Below, piece by piece: positions 26,589 to 35,605 of a stretch of 64,000 nt of DNA (the first letter of the stretch is position 1; every line of letters begins with the position of its first letter). Origin of the DNA: Porphyromonas sp. COT-290 OH3588 (GTDB lineage Bacteria; Bacteroidota; Bacteroidia; Bacteroidales; Porphyromonadaceae); assembly GCF_000769075.1 (NCBI RefSeq), contig NZ_JRFC01000038.1, forward strand, positions 202 to 64,201, read 5' to 3'. The translations under genes were made by a program, and so were the position numbers. Under the pieces are notes generated by a model, which was not told the DNA's origin, did not search any database, and saw only the letters and a list, made by a program, of their open reading frames with translations.

Positions 26589-27953
26589 CTAGCGCAGATT
26601 GATCTGCGTCCTAAAATCGCCAGAGGCAACAACATATCGTCCTCTAGGCAGCGTAGACAGATCTATACGTGTCGTCCCCTCACCCACTTCGGCTTGCAGA
26701 ACCAGAGCTCCCGAGAGTGCATATAGGCGTACAGTATCAGCTTCTTTCAAAGTGACATTAACATGATCGGTCGCATCTGTAGGGTAAATCTCGGGCTGCA
26801 CAAACACACCTGCCACAGAAGCTGCACCATCTACGCTCCACCCCTTCTTCTGGGCTGCATTCTTGTTGGCTGCGGAGAGCTGATTGTTCTCATTACTTTT
26901 CGCCACAACGTTGAAAATGGCAGCCTGACCTTGACCATTAACATCTGGCAGTTGCCCCACTAGACTCGTCATGAGCTTATCATTGATACTATTGCGGGTC
27001 GCATCGATATATCTAATCTTAGGACATTTTGCCACTGAGAGCAACCGAAGTTTTCCACCAGAGCTCACATCGACACGCTCTAGAGAGCCAACCTCATCTA
27101 GTATCACTGCAATCAAATTGGGGCAGTTGGTCAAAGTAACAGATTTAATCGTACGCGCTCCGGACATATACAACCTCTTGAGGTGTTGGAGGCCAGTAAA
27201 ATCGATGTCGTCAAACCAAGCCTTAATCGAGAAGATCTCTTCAATCAGTGGGCTATTCTTCAGATTCAGCTTAGGGAAGAAAGCAGCCTCACACTGCAGA
27301 TACTTGAGTTTGGGCAGATTGTCCAAATTAACTTCATTAGCTCCACAGTTCGTGATGTAGAGCTCCTCTAGCTCTCCGCCACTTGGCAGGATAATCCGTT
27401 TGATATGCTGGGTCTGTCCCGTCCCACCAAGGGGCTTTCTTAGGCCATTATCTTGCATCTGTATTGGACGCTTGCCCAGTGCTAGGACCTTCAGCTTGGA
27501 CAGCATAGAGAAGTCGAAGATACGCTCCTCGGGGCGTGACCTAAAAACATTGGGCGTCGTCAGGTCTATTTCTTCCAGATTGGGAGCTCCCGAGAAATCA
27601 AACTTCTGCAAACCTGCATCAATAAGGCGCAGCTTCTTGAGCAGACGTTGGTCCCCCGTGATTTCGACAGAGAAGATATTGGAGTTCTCGATATGAAGCT
27701 CTACAATATCTCCACCGATCAAGATAGGCTGGCCTTTAGTCCCTGTGTACCTACCTGCTCCATTATACGCCTCCTGAACACCAGAGATGCGGATATTATT
27801 ACCTTCTACCTTGGCTATTTGGAGCGTAACGTGCTCTTCTTTGGGATCGATATTCAGCTTGATATCACCTTGAGCCTCCAGCTGAGAGGAGGCCAATAAG
27901 GCAACACCTAGGGCTACTAAATATCTATAACCTGTGAATAAAGTTTTCATCAT
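26589..27953 (-). CDS. Leucine-rich-repeat protein with T9SS sorting domain
   Basis: The 454-residue product begins with a signal peptide (ALGVALLASSQLEAQ). Residues about 90-320 contain irregular leucine-rich repeats of the bacterial surface type (for example LKRLYMSGARTIKSVTLTNC, LERVDVSSGGKLRLLSVAKC). The last 70 residues (IYPTDATDHVNV ... VRLYALSGALVLQ ... IDLSTLPRGRYVVAS) match the type A sorting domain of the type IX secretion system. The protein should therefore be secreted and attached to the surface, where leucine-rich repeats commonly mediate binding to host or partner cells; that use is inferred. It has its own promoter and terminator. Confidence 0.8.
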   Translation of the reverse strand: MMKTLFTGYRYLVALGVALLASSQLEAQGDIKLNIDPKEEHVTLQIAKVEGNNIRISGVQEAYNGAGRYTGTKGQPILIGGDIVELHIENSNIFSVEITGDQRLLKKLRLIDAGLQKFDFSGAPNLEEIDLTTPNVFRSRPEERIFDFSMLSKLKVLALGKRPIQMQDNGLRKPLGGTGQTQHIKRIILPSGGELEELYITNCGANEVNLDNLPKLKYLQCEAAFFPKLNLKNSPLIEEIFSIKAWFDDIDFTGLQHLKRLYMSGARTIKSVTLTNCPNLIAVILDEVGSLERVDVSSGGKLRLLSVAKCPKIRYIDATRNSINDKLMTSLVGQLPDVNGQGQAAIFNVVAKSNENNQLSAANKNAAQKKGWSVDGAASVAGVFVQPEIYPTDATDHVNVTLKEADTVRLYALSGALVLQAEVGEGTTRIDLSTLPRGRYVVASGDFRTQINLR

Positions 27954-28019
27954 TCGTATCTTGTATTAAATTAACACTTATGTCTAAGGACAATAGCCTC
28001 AGATCTGTTTACTACGTAA

Positions 28020-28027
28020 CAAAGTTA
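28020..28027 (-). promoter_or_regulatory. -7 box (TAACTTTG) for the LRR protein gene
   Basis: Exact TAnnTTTG on the - strand, about 65 bases upstream of the ATG at 27953; a TTTG at 28053-28056 lies 25 bases further, slightly beyond the usual spacing. Confidence 0.5.
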
Positions 28028-28081
28028 CACAAAAATATCCCTGCCGAAGCAGCAAATAATTTTGGATTTCTTGTAAAACAG

Positions 28082-29152
28082 CTATTTACGCCACTTCTTC
28101 GTTTTCCTAAACTCTTTATAGCGCTCATTGATATAGTCGATCGCATACTCGATCATCGTATCACGACCTTGGGCTATATCCTCTCTTCGCAGAGCGACTT
28201 GATAGTCTGGAGCAATGCCTAGCTCTATATTATTACCCTGCATATCAAACGTCTGGGTCGAGGAAAAACGAATACCCCAACCATTGGGTAGCTCACTAGA
28301 CATCGGCAAGCCTCCTCCCCCACCGGTGCGATCGCCTACGACCGTAACCAGTGGTAGCCCCTTCATCTTGAGCGTAAAATCATTCGCAGCACTATATACT
28401 CCTCGGTTCGTCAGGAGCACTACTGGCTTTACCCACACTACTCCAGACTGCAGAGGGGCGAGATGAATGGGAGTGGGTGACGAAAAATCTTGATGTCCGG
28501 GGCCGACTTTGTGCCGTGTGGTACCGACAGTTCGAGCCTCTCTCATAAAATAGCGGGCGAATAGATCACTCGTAGACACATTACCCCCTCCATTGCTTCT
28601 GATATCGACAATCAGCGCACGACACTTACTCAGACGACTTAGAGAAGCATTGAGATTGCTCGAACTCAGCGAAGAGGCAAAACTAGAGAATCGCAGATAA
28701 CCGATGCTGTCGTGAACGTGATCATTGTGCTCGATCATGGAGTATCGCAGCCCACCAGCGATGCGATACTTATCCCCAAGGTAGCGGCTAACGAGATCGG
28801 AGGAGAAGTTGCTCGGATAGTCGGTTTGCCAATTCCAGTAACGTCCGTAGTCGAAGGGAGTAATCAGATTGACATGCCCGTCCTTGAGCTCGGACATCAG
28901 TTCCGTCATTACCAAGAAAAGCGAATCATTGGTCATGCCTCTACGGATCTTGGGCAAATGCTTGTGGTACATATCTCGCCACGATGAGTCTTTGGGGAGC
29001 TTGAGGTCGAAGAAAGAGTAATGCTTGTCGAGCGTTTCCCACAAAACATTGTAGTTATGTAGCGGATCTGCTGAGAAGTCTTCTCTCACAGAGCACCCAC
29101 TAAACACAAGCAGTCCGATCAGTAGGCTGGCAATTATCTTAGCTTTCATCAT
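28082..29152 (-). CDS. S41-family (C-terminal processing type) peptidase, lipoprotein
   Basis: The 356-residue product has a signal peptide with lipobox (LLVFSGC). The N-terminal part is the helical cap typical of S41 proteins (DPLHNYNVLWETLDKHYSFF), followed by the protease core with DIRSNGGG (about 198-205) and the serine-containing NRGVYSAANDF (about 249-259), then VVGDRTGGGGGLP. No PDZ domain is evident. Such peptidases cut exported proteins from their C-terminus or process signals; the substrate is unknown. The ATG overlaps the stop of the DUF3316 gene by one base, so the genes are translationally coupled and presumably co-transcribed with parC. Confidence 0.85.
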   Translation of the reverse strand: MMKAKIIASLLIGLLVFSGCSVREDFSADPLHNYNVLWETLDKHYSFFDLKLPKDSSWRDMYHKHLPKIRRGMTNDSLFLVMTELMSELKDGHVNLITPFDYGRYWNWQTDYPSNFSSDLVSRYLGDKYRIAGGLRYSMIEHNDHVHDSIGYLRFSSFASSLSSSNLNASLSRLSKCRALIVDIRSNGGGNVSTSDLFARYFMREARTVGTTRHKVGPGHQDFSSPTPIHLAPLQSGVVWVKPVVLLTNRGVYSAANDFTLKMKGLPLVTVVGDRTGGGGGLPMSSELPNGWGIRFSSTQTFDMQGNNIELGIAPDYQVALRREDIAQGRDTMIEYAIDYINERYKEFRKTKKWRK

Positions 29153-30111
29153 TACAGGGGGATCAAGGAGCGTTCGTCCGTAAGTAATCTGCGCCCTCCC
29201 ATAGGCTTGATATAGGTCGTAACGCCAAAGTAAAAGGTATGGTCTATCTGACTATTGTAGGTATGGTTGAGCGTCCACTGGCGGACTTGAGCACGATATC
29301 CGAGAGAGAGGTGTCCGTAGTCCCAAACAGGGATGTCAATTGCGAGGCGAAATTGATGAGCAAGTGTATTGCCTAGATGAATCAGACGGAAGCGATCGAG
29401 CGTTTGTCTGTGCTCTCTCTCGTAGAGTTCATAATAGTTCTCTCCAAACTCTTGGGCAAAAGCGGTCCCAAGGAGATCCATGCGGCTAGACAAACGAACT
29501 CTTGCGGGGAAGCGTCGCCATGGAAGTTGGTACCCATAATGTACATTAGCCGTGAGTGCTAGATCCACCTTGGCAGTTGCGGGATTATTGCCATTACGAG
29601 AGCTGTACAGTGTTCCTAGACCACCCGTTACACCAGCACCTACATACAATCGCCCCCAAACACCTGAGCCAAGGCGACACATCAGGCTACGCTCTAGACG
29701 AAGCTGTAGCCGCCTAATGGAAGCATTATTGGCCGGATTGAGGGTTTGTCCATAGTCGAGAGCCACAACCGAATGGTGTAGCCATCTAGTATCCGCAACA
29801 CGAGAGGTCGTAGGCCACCAAGAGGGGAGTAGCTCTCTCTCTCGGACCAAACCATCCCTGCGATAGCCATAGCGCATTCTCTCAGATAGATAGCTGAGTG
29901 TATAGCCTCCGTAGCGCAGTGGCGAGAGATACCTATCTTCGAGCAATAGCCCTCCTACACCTATGTAATAGCTACGCTGCTGCAAGTTGTAGCTAGTCAG
30001 CCTAGGCTCACGAGGCAAAAGCTCGGAGCCTAGCTGCTTGAGTTGCGCCTCGGCCGACGAACCAATCGCAAGCAACAATGCCAAGCAAATACTAAGCTTC
30101 TGTAGCTTCAT
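29152..30111 (-). CDS. DUF3316-like exported protein
   Basis: With the start at 30109-30111, the 319-residue product has a signal peptide (MKLQKLSICLALLLAIGSSAEAQ). A longer frame would run about 130 bases further into parC and lose the signal. The region YIGVGGLLLEDRYLSPLRYGGYT resembles the DUF3316 family, which is restricted to Bacteroidetes and predicted to form beta-rich outer-membrane-associated proteins. Many strands with alternating hydrophobicity support a barrel. The start lies inside the last 20 bases of parC and the stop overlaps the peptidase start, so it is the middle gene of a tight three-gene operon. Function unknown. Confidence 0.65.
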   Translation of the reverse strand: MKLQKLSICLALLLAIGSSAEAQLKQLGSELLPREPRLTSYNLQQRSYYIGVGGLLLEDRYLSPLRYGGYTLSYLSERMRYGYRRDGLVRERELLPSWWPTTSRVADTRWLHHSVVALDYGQTLNPANNASIRRLQLRLERSLMCRLGSGVWGRLYVGAGVTGGLGTLYSSRNGNNPATAKVDLALTANVHYGYQLPWRRFPARVRLSSRMDLLGTAFAQEFGENYYELYEREHRQTLDRFRLIHLGNTLAHQFRLAIDIPVWDYGHLSLGYRAQVRQWTLNHTYNSQIDHTFYFGVTTYIKPMGGRRLLTDERSLIPL

Positions 30112-32809
30112 CTTCACCATCAAATAATCCTTGTTCGTAGTGGCCATCATCGTCACTGTCTTCGTATCGAGAGGCCTGCGCCTCATTCTGCATCTGCAGA
30201 GGGCTTTCCTTAAGAGCTGGCAACTCTTCAATATAGCCAAGCGGATAGGTAGCTAGGCGTTTGCCTCTTGCCCTGATACTTTTGACCATTGCAAAACTCT
30301 CCACATCTACCTCACTTGATTTTCCCTCCTCTGGTTGCTCATCTCGAGAGATCTGTAGGCGTGGATAATAAGTATCTGTTAGGAGTATCAATCTATTCTG
30401 TGGATTATCTCCTAGGATCTGCTCTCGCTTCTGCTCGTGCTCTATGGGGAATCGCTTGATGTATGGATATCCTTGCTCAGCGTCCCAATAGACAGCAGTC
30501 CAGAGCTTGCGCTCGTCATGCTTCTCTAGTTTGATAATCCCCTCCTCGAAGTGATTTGTATCACTAAAGTCTGTGGTATAGCATTCACCACTCTCCAAGA
30601 TAACGAGAATGCGATCTCGGGCATCGAACTCTCCCAATCGCTCTCCTTGACCATTATAGTTTAGCCGCATCACATCACGATCGAACCATACTTCCCGTCC
30701 TCCTAGAGTAGAGAAACCTTTGCTATGCAGCTTGATGCCACTAACCTCGGCCTTAGTCACCAAAATACCCACAGCCCCCTTGCCTTTGATTGCGATATCG
30801 CTGAAGTCACGCTCAAACTCAAAAAGCCTCTGCTTGCGGCTATGCATCTTGAGCTTAATGGTAATCTTCTCCGCCTCTCCATTGCTATTAGCCGAGAAAT
30901 AGAGAATGCGGGACTTATCACCCCCACGAGTAAGATCGTAGATCTTCTCTCGTATAATGCCCGAGAGGGCAAAGCGCTTGGCATAGCTCGCTCCGGTAGC
31001 CCCATCTTTGTAGACTACATTATATATGGTACGATCATCGCCACGTAAGAATCGAGCCACGTGTACGACTTCCTCCTTACCATAAAATCGCTTGTCCTCT
31101 ACCTTGAAGACCATGTATTTACCCGATCGAAAGAACATCACGATGTCGTCTAGCTCCGAACAGTTGACCACAAACTCTCCGTCCTTGAGCCCTATACCAA
31201 CGAAGCCCTCTGAACGATTGATGTAGAGCTTGCTGTCCAGCTCGGCAACTTTGACGACCTCTATCGAGCCGAAGTTCATAATCTTAGTTCGCCTAGGATA
31301 GGCAGCACCATAGCGAGCCTCAAGGTGTTCATACCAACGGATACAATAGTCTGTGATATGTTTGATGTCGTGCTTAATGCGCTCTATGTCCTGCTGTATC
31401 TCGAGCATCTGCGCCTCGTGCTTGGGGAGATTGAAGCGCAGGATACGTGCCATTCTAATTTCTAGGAGGCGTTTGAGGTCGTCCTGTTCGACAGGGCGGA
31501 TAAACTGAGCTTTGAATGGTTCAATCCTTCGATCAATGTGCTCCAAGGCTGCTAGCTCACTACTCGCCTCTTCAAATTCTCGATCCTTATAGATACGTTC
31601 CTCGATGAATATGCGCTCAAGCGAGGCAGAGAGATACTGCTCCTCTCGCTCGCTGAGCTTCATTCTGAGTTCCATATCGAAGAGCTTCTTCGTGCGCTCC
31701 ACGCAGTATCGCAGTAGCTCGCTGACGTTGGTAAAGAGCGGCTTGTCGTCGTAGATCACACAGCAGTTTGGGGAGATGCTCAGCTCACAGTCGGTAAACG
31801 CATAGAGTGCGTCAATTGCCTTATCCGAAGAAACGCCTGCTGCTAGAGTAATACGTATATCGGTCGTCGCTGCCGTCATATCATCGACACGCTTGATGCG
31901 TATCTTACCTTTCTCCACAGCCTTGAGAATGCTCTCAATAAGCGATGTTGTAGTCTTACCTGCAGGCAACTCCGATATGGAAAGGGTACGGCTATCTATT
32001 TTCTCAATCTTAGCACGGCTCTTGAGCGATCCCCCACGCTCGCCATCATTGTAGCGTACCACATCAATCAGCCCTCCAGTAGGGAAGTCCGGATATAGTG
32101 CAAAGGGTTCGCCCTTGAGATAGGCACAAGCCGCCTGACACAGCTCAACGAAGTTGTGCGGCAAGATCTTGGACGAAAGCCCTACGGCAATCCCCTCTGC
32201 GCCCTGAGCAAGCAGGAGCGGGAAGCGTACTGGCAGGGCAACGGGCTCCTCAGTCGTACCATCATAGGTTTTCTTCCACTGCGTGATGCGCTCACCGAAT
32301 ACGGATTCCAGAGCAAATGCCGATAACTTCGCCTCGATATATCGACCAGCAGCTGCCGAGTCCCCCGTAAGGATATTCCCCCAGTTGCCTTGAGTGTCTA
32401 TCAAATAGCCCTTTTGCCCCAACTGAACAAGTGCATCGTTGATAGAGGCATCGCCGTGCGGGTGATACTTCATCGTCGTCCCAGCGATATTCTGCACCTT
32501 GATCAGCTTGCCATTATCCAGTACACGCATATTATGTAGGATCCGTCGCTGCACGGGTTTGAGTCCGTCATCTATATGTGGCACGGCCCTCTCTAGGATC
32601 ACATACGAGGCATAGTCGAGAAACCAAGTTCTATACATTCGGCTCAGATAGCTGAGCTCTGGCTTATACTCGGGAACAACCTCGGGCAAGGCTTCATCAG
32701 CTAGCACACCGAACTCCGATGGCTGATCTGTGGGAGCTTCTGCTTCTACCGTATTGAGAGGAGATAGGTCTTCTTGTTCGCTTGGGGGGAGTATATCTTC
32801 GGGGCGCAT
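30092..32809 (-). CDS. parC: DNA topoisomerase IV subunit A (ParC)
   Basis: The enzyme passes one DNA duplex through another and separates daughter chromosomes. The 905-residue protein has the winged-helix/tower core of type IIA topoisomerases with DGLKPVQRRI (81-90), TTMKYHPHGDAS (111-122) and the active-site tyrosine in AAAGRYIEA (Y157). The C-terminal 350 residues form the beta-pinwheel (for example KGAVGILVTKAEV) and end in a long acidic tail. A GyrA-box is not evident, which favours ParC over GyrA. It starts an operon with the DUF3316 and S41 genes. ParE is not in the window. Confidence 0.93.
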   Translation of the reverse strand: MRPEDILPPSEQEDLSPLNTVEAEAPTDQPSEFGVLADEALPEVVPEYKPELSYLSRMYRTWFLDYASYVILERAVPHIDDGLKPVQRRILHNMRVLDNGKLIKVQNIAGTTMKYHPHGDASINDALVQLGQKGYLIDTQGNWGNILTGDSAAAGRYIEAKLSAFALESVFGERITQWKKTYDGTTEEPVALPVRFPLLLAQGAEGIAVGLSSKILPHNFVELCQAACAYLKGEPFALYPDFPTGGLIDVVRYNDGERGGSLKSRAKIEKIDSRTLSISELPAGKTTTSLIESILKAVEKGKIRIKRVDDMTAATTDIRITLAAGVSSDKAIDALYAFTDCELSISPNCCVIYDDKPLFTNVSELLRYCVERTKKLFDMELRMKLSEREEQYLSASLERIFIEERIYKDREFEEASSELAALEHIDRRIEPFKAQFIRPVEQDDLKRLLEIRMARILRFNLPKHEAQMLEIQQDIERIKHDIKHITDYCIRWYEHLEARYGAAYPRRTKIMNFGSIEVVKVAELDSKLYINRSEGFVGIGLKDGEFVVNCSELDDIVMFFRSGKYMVFKVEDKRFYGKEEVVHVARFLRGDDRTIYNVVYKDGATGASYAKRFALSGIIREKIYDLTRGGDKSRILYFSANSNGEAEKITIKLKMHSRKQRLFEFERDFSDIAIKGKGAVGILVTKAEVSGIKLHSKGFSTLGGREVWFDRDVMRLNYNGQGERLGEFDARDRILVILESGECYTTDFSDTNHFEEGIIKLEKHDERKLWTAVYWDAEQGYPYIKRFPIEHEQKREQILGDNPQNRLILLTDTYYPRLQISRDEQPEEGKSSEVDVESFAMVKSIRARGKRLATYPLGYIEELPALKESPLQMQNEAQASRYEDSDDDGHYEQGLFDGEDEATEA

Positions 32810-32834
32810 CTTGTTTGATTAAATTGCTATTATG

Positions 32835-32842
32835 CAAAGATA
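32835..32842 (-). promoter_or_regulatory. -7 box (TATCTTTG) for the parC operon
   Basis: Exact TAnnTTTG on the - strand, 26 bases upstream of the parC ATG. Confidence 0.65.
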
Positions 32843-32909
32843 AGCAAGATTTGGCGCACTAGCCGCTCCTATCTTCCCTCAATCGGCCTGTATATCCCCA
32901 AAGGACGAA

Positions 32910-32943
32910 CGGCTGCACCAAGACATCACTCTTGGCACAGCCG
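32910..32943 (-). terminator. Terminator-like hairpin of the glycogen operon
   Basis: CGGCTG/CAGCCG and CCAAG/CTTGG pair around a two-base internal mismatch and an 8-base loop, about 37 bases past the GH57 stop. It belongs to the recurrent GGCTGCACCAA group; its T run is weak. Confidence 0.6.
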
Positions 32944-32979
32944 ATGCTGTTGTTGGAGCATTAACCCCGTCGGTATAGA

Positions 32980-34329
32980 CTACTTCGCCGAGCTTTTGGT
33001 GCGCTTGGCCGCTGCACGAGGTTTCTTTTCCTTGGGAGCCTCCTTGGCAGGGATCTGACTCTTGAGGATCTCGATCTCCTTCTTTAGGGATTCGATGTAT
33101 TCGTTCTGCTTGTCAATCATCTGCTCATAGGTACTGATCTCATCGGTACCGAACTCCTGCGGAGCGACCTTCTCTAGGCGGAGCTTGAAGTCGCTCAAGA
33201 CATTCATATAGTTATTGAAGGCATCGTAGGCCGAGTTGTACGGACTAAAGCCACGTCCGCTACTACCTGTATTCATATAGTAAAGGTGGTCTGCACTCTG
33301 CAGATACCTCCAGTCCTGCCGTAGGCGATTGTCCTTGGTCAGGCGTACACGCTCTCCCATATCGGCGAGCTTAGTTAGGACGCCTTTCTGCAAGACGTTG
33401 CCAGTCCAGTCGTTGGTACTCTTCGCTTCACCCGAGCTGCTTATGGGGCTACTTACCTCAAGCGAGCCGACTGCCTTGTGGCTCTTGATAAGCTCACTAG
33501 GCAGAGCAAAGCCCACCTCGTACTGACCGGATAGGGCAGGCAGAGCTCGGAAGAAATCGAAGATGCCAGACTCGGCACGATTGAGCCCTCCTAATACCTC
33601 GTAATTCATATACAGATTGACGACCTCTTCCTCTTGTGGCAACCATTTAATTCGGTTGAGCATCTTATCTGCCGTGACTGGGTACTCGGGCGAGTCATAG
33701 CGGCTAAACTCCTGCGTGATCAACTCTGTCAGACCAGAGTTGCGTAATAGGAGCTTGAGCTCAGGCTCGACCACAGAGCTATAGATGTAGTTGGGACTCT
33801 TCCAGCCCAGCACATGCTTGGCTCCCTCGGTGATCATACCCTTGAAGCCAAAGCTACGAGCCAGATGTGCTATCTCATCACTATAGATCAGCTCAGTATT
33901 GCACAGCACCTCAGAGGCAGCTGCCCCGAAGCGATCCCTTAGCTTGATTTGCTGCTCCTGTATCTGCTCGCGAAACTCCTCGGGATCTATGAGCGAACTA
34001 AGGGAATAGGCATACGGCGTGGCTAGCATCTCGACACGTCCAGTAGCCACAAGCTCTTGGAAGCTATCTAGCAAATCGGGCTTGTGCACCTCCATCTGCT
34101 CGATCGCTAGACCAGAAATAGAGAAGCTGACTTTGAAATCTGGGTAAGTGCGTAGCAGATCTAGAAGCATTCTATTGGCTGGTAGGTAGCAGGTGTCTGC
34201 GATACGCTGGAAGATCTCGATATTCTGAAACTCGTCGTAGTAATAATGCTCACGAGCGATGTCGAAGAAGCGGTATCGTCTTAGCCTCAAGGGCTGATGA
34301 ATCTGGAAGCACAAACAAATCTTTTTCAT
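32980..34329 (-). CDS. Glycoside hydrolase family 57 (alpha-amylase or related)
   Basis: GH57 enzymes act on alpha-1,4- or alpha-1,6-glucan by a retaining mechanism. The 449-residue product has the N-terminal HQP (residues 11-13) and the catalytic glutamate in CNTELIYS (E146). The family's fixed N-terminus (CLCFQIHQPLRLRR) is present. Beyond the barrel there is a coiled coil (about 395-425) and a lysine-rich tail, both unusual for the catalytic family and perhaps used for attachment to glycogen or to other proteins. No signal peptide, so cytoplasmic. It is the last gene of a glycogen operon, 14 bases after the glycosyltransferase gene. Confidence 0.9.
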   Translation of the reverse strand: MKKICLCFQIHQPLRLRRYRFFDIAREHYYYDEFQNIEIFQRIADTCYLPANRMLLDLLRTYPDFKVSFSISGLAIEQMEVHKPDLLDSFQELVATGRVEMLATPYAYSLSSLIDPEEFREQIQEQQIKLRDRFGAAASEVLCNTELIYSDEIAHLARSFGFKGMITEGAKHVLGWKSPNYIYSSVVEPELKLLLRNSGLTELITQEFSRYDSPEYPVTADKMLNRIKWLPQEEEVVNLYMNYEVLGGLNRAESGIFDFFRALPALSGQYEVGFALPSELIKSHKAVGSLEVSSPISSSGEAKSTNDWTGNVLQKGVLTKLADMGERVRLTKDNRLRQDWRYLQSADHLYYMNTGSSGRGFSPYNSAYDAFNNYMNVLSDFKLRLEKVAPQEFGTDEISTYEQMIDKQNEYIESLKKEIEILKSQIPAKEAPKEKKPRAAAKRTKSSAK

Positions 34330-34343
34330 AATGCTGTGATGAT

Positions 34344-35603
34344 CTATCTGGTAAGTCTATTGTATATATCTCGCACCTTCTGTCCTGCAGCCTCCCATGT
34401 GAGGCTATTGACTTCCCGTAGTCCCTCCTCCTTGAGGAACTGGTGCATCTCGGGATAAGTGATGAGGGCATAGATGGCGTCGGCCATGGCCTCTACGTCC
34501 CAGTAATCTACCTTGACGGCATAGTTGAGGATCTCGGCACAGCCGCTCTGGTAAGAGATGATCGAGGGCACGCCACACTGCATCGCCTCGAGTGGTGAGA
34601 TTCCGAATGGCTCCGATACCGAGGGCATCACGTAGACATCGCTCGACTTGAAGACCTCGTACACCTGCTGGCCTTTCATAAAGCCTGTGAAGTGAAAGCG
34701 GTCTGCGATATTGTACTTGGCCACTAGGCGAACCATGGCGTCCATCATATCACCACTACCTGCCATGATGAAGCGCACATTGCTCGTGTGTTCCAGCACA
34801 CGAGCCGCCGCCTCAACGAAGTATTCGCACCCCTTCTGCATCGTGATACGCCCAAGGAAGGTAACGACCTTCTCGGTAACACTAGCCTTTTTGGGTAATG
34901 ATAATATTGAGGGAGAGAGCGGCGTCACGGCATTGTGCACGGTAGTTACCTTGGCAGGGTCTTGGTGGTACTTCTCGATTACGGTGCGGCGAGTCAGTTC
35001 ACTTACGGTGATGATGTGGTCGGCGTGATTCATACCGTCCATCTCTATGGCGAAGACACTTGGGTTCACGTTGCCTCTACTACGGTCGAAGTCGGTAGCA
35101 TGTACGTGCACCACTAGAGGCTTACCCGTAATCTGCTTGGCATGGATACCAGCTGGGTAGGTGAGCCAGTCGTGAGAATGTATCACATCGCAATACTCGC
35201 TGCGAGCGATAACGCCTGCGACGATGGAGTAGTTGTCAATCTCCTCGAGCAGATTGTCTGGGTAACGCCCCGAGAACTCGATACAGCCCAAGTCATCGGT
35301 GTGTCTGTGGCTAAAGTCTGCATATATATGATTGCGCAGACGATAATAGGTATCGGTACTCATGCGCTGCCCTAACCTCTTGACTAGATAGTCGTGATCT
35401 ACATCTCGATAGACCACAGGTGTATTGCCAGCGCCAATGATAGAGAGGAAACTCGTGTCCTCCTCGCCCGAGGGCTTGGGGATCACGAAGGTAATATCCA
35501 TATCGCCTTGAGCTGCCATTCCCTTGGTTAGTCCGTAGCTGGCAGTGCCAAGCCCCCCGAGAATGTGTGGTGGAAATTCCCACCCAAACATTAAGGCTTT
35601 CAT
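34344..35603 (-). CDS. GT4-type glycosyltransferase, glycogen-synthase-like
   Basis: The 419-residue product has the GT-B fold of family 4/5 transferases: N-terminal FGWEFPPHILGGLGTASYG (7-25), HSHDWLTYPAG, and the C-terminal nucleotide-sugar region VTFLGRITMQKGCEYFVEAA with the EX7E-like PFGISPLEAMQCG. Close relatives in Bacteroides are annotated as glycogen/starch synthase or glycosyltransferase. In this operon, between a debranching enzyme and a GH57 enzyme, alpha-glucan synthesis from a nucleotide-sugar is the likely role. The donor (ADP- or UDP-glucose) cannot be told. It is 2 bases after the debranching enzyme gene and 14 before GH57. Confidence 0.8.
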   Translation of the reverse strand: MKALMFGWEFPPHILGGLGTASYGLTKGMAAQGDMDITFVIPKPSGEEDTSFLSIIGAGNTPVVYRDVDHDYLVKRLGQRMSTDTYYRLRNHIYADFSHRHTDDLGCIEFSGRYPDNLLEEIDNYSIVAGVIARSEYCDVIHSHDWLTYPAGIHAKQITGKPLVVHVHATDFDRSRGNVNPSVFAIEMDGMNHADHIITVSELTRRTVIEKYHQDPAKVTTVHNAVTPLSPSILSLPKKASVTEKVVTFLGRITMQKGCEYFVEAAARVLEHTSNVRFIMAGSGDMMDAMVRLVAKYNIADRFHFTGFMKGQQVYEVFKSSDVYVMPSVSEPFGISPLEAMQCGVPSIISYQSGCAEILNYAVKVDYWDVEAMADAIYALITYPEMHQFLKEEGLREVNSLTWEAAGQKVRDIYNRLTR

Positions 35604-35605
35604 AT

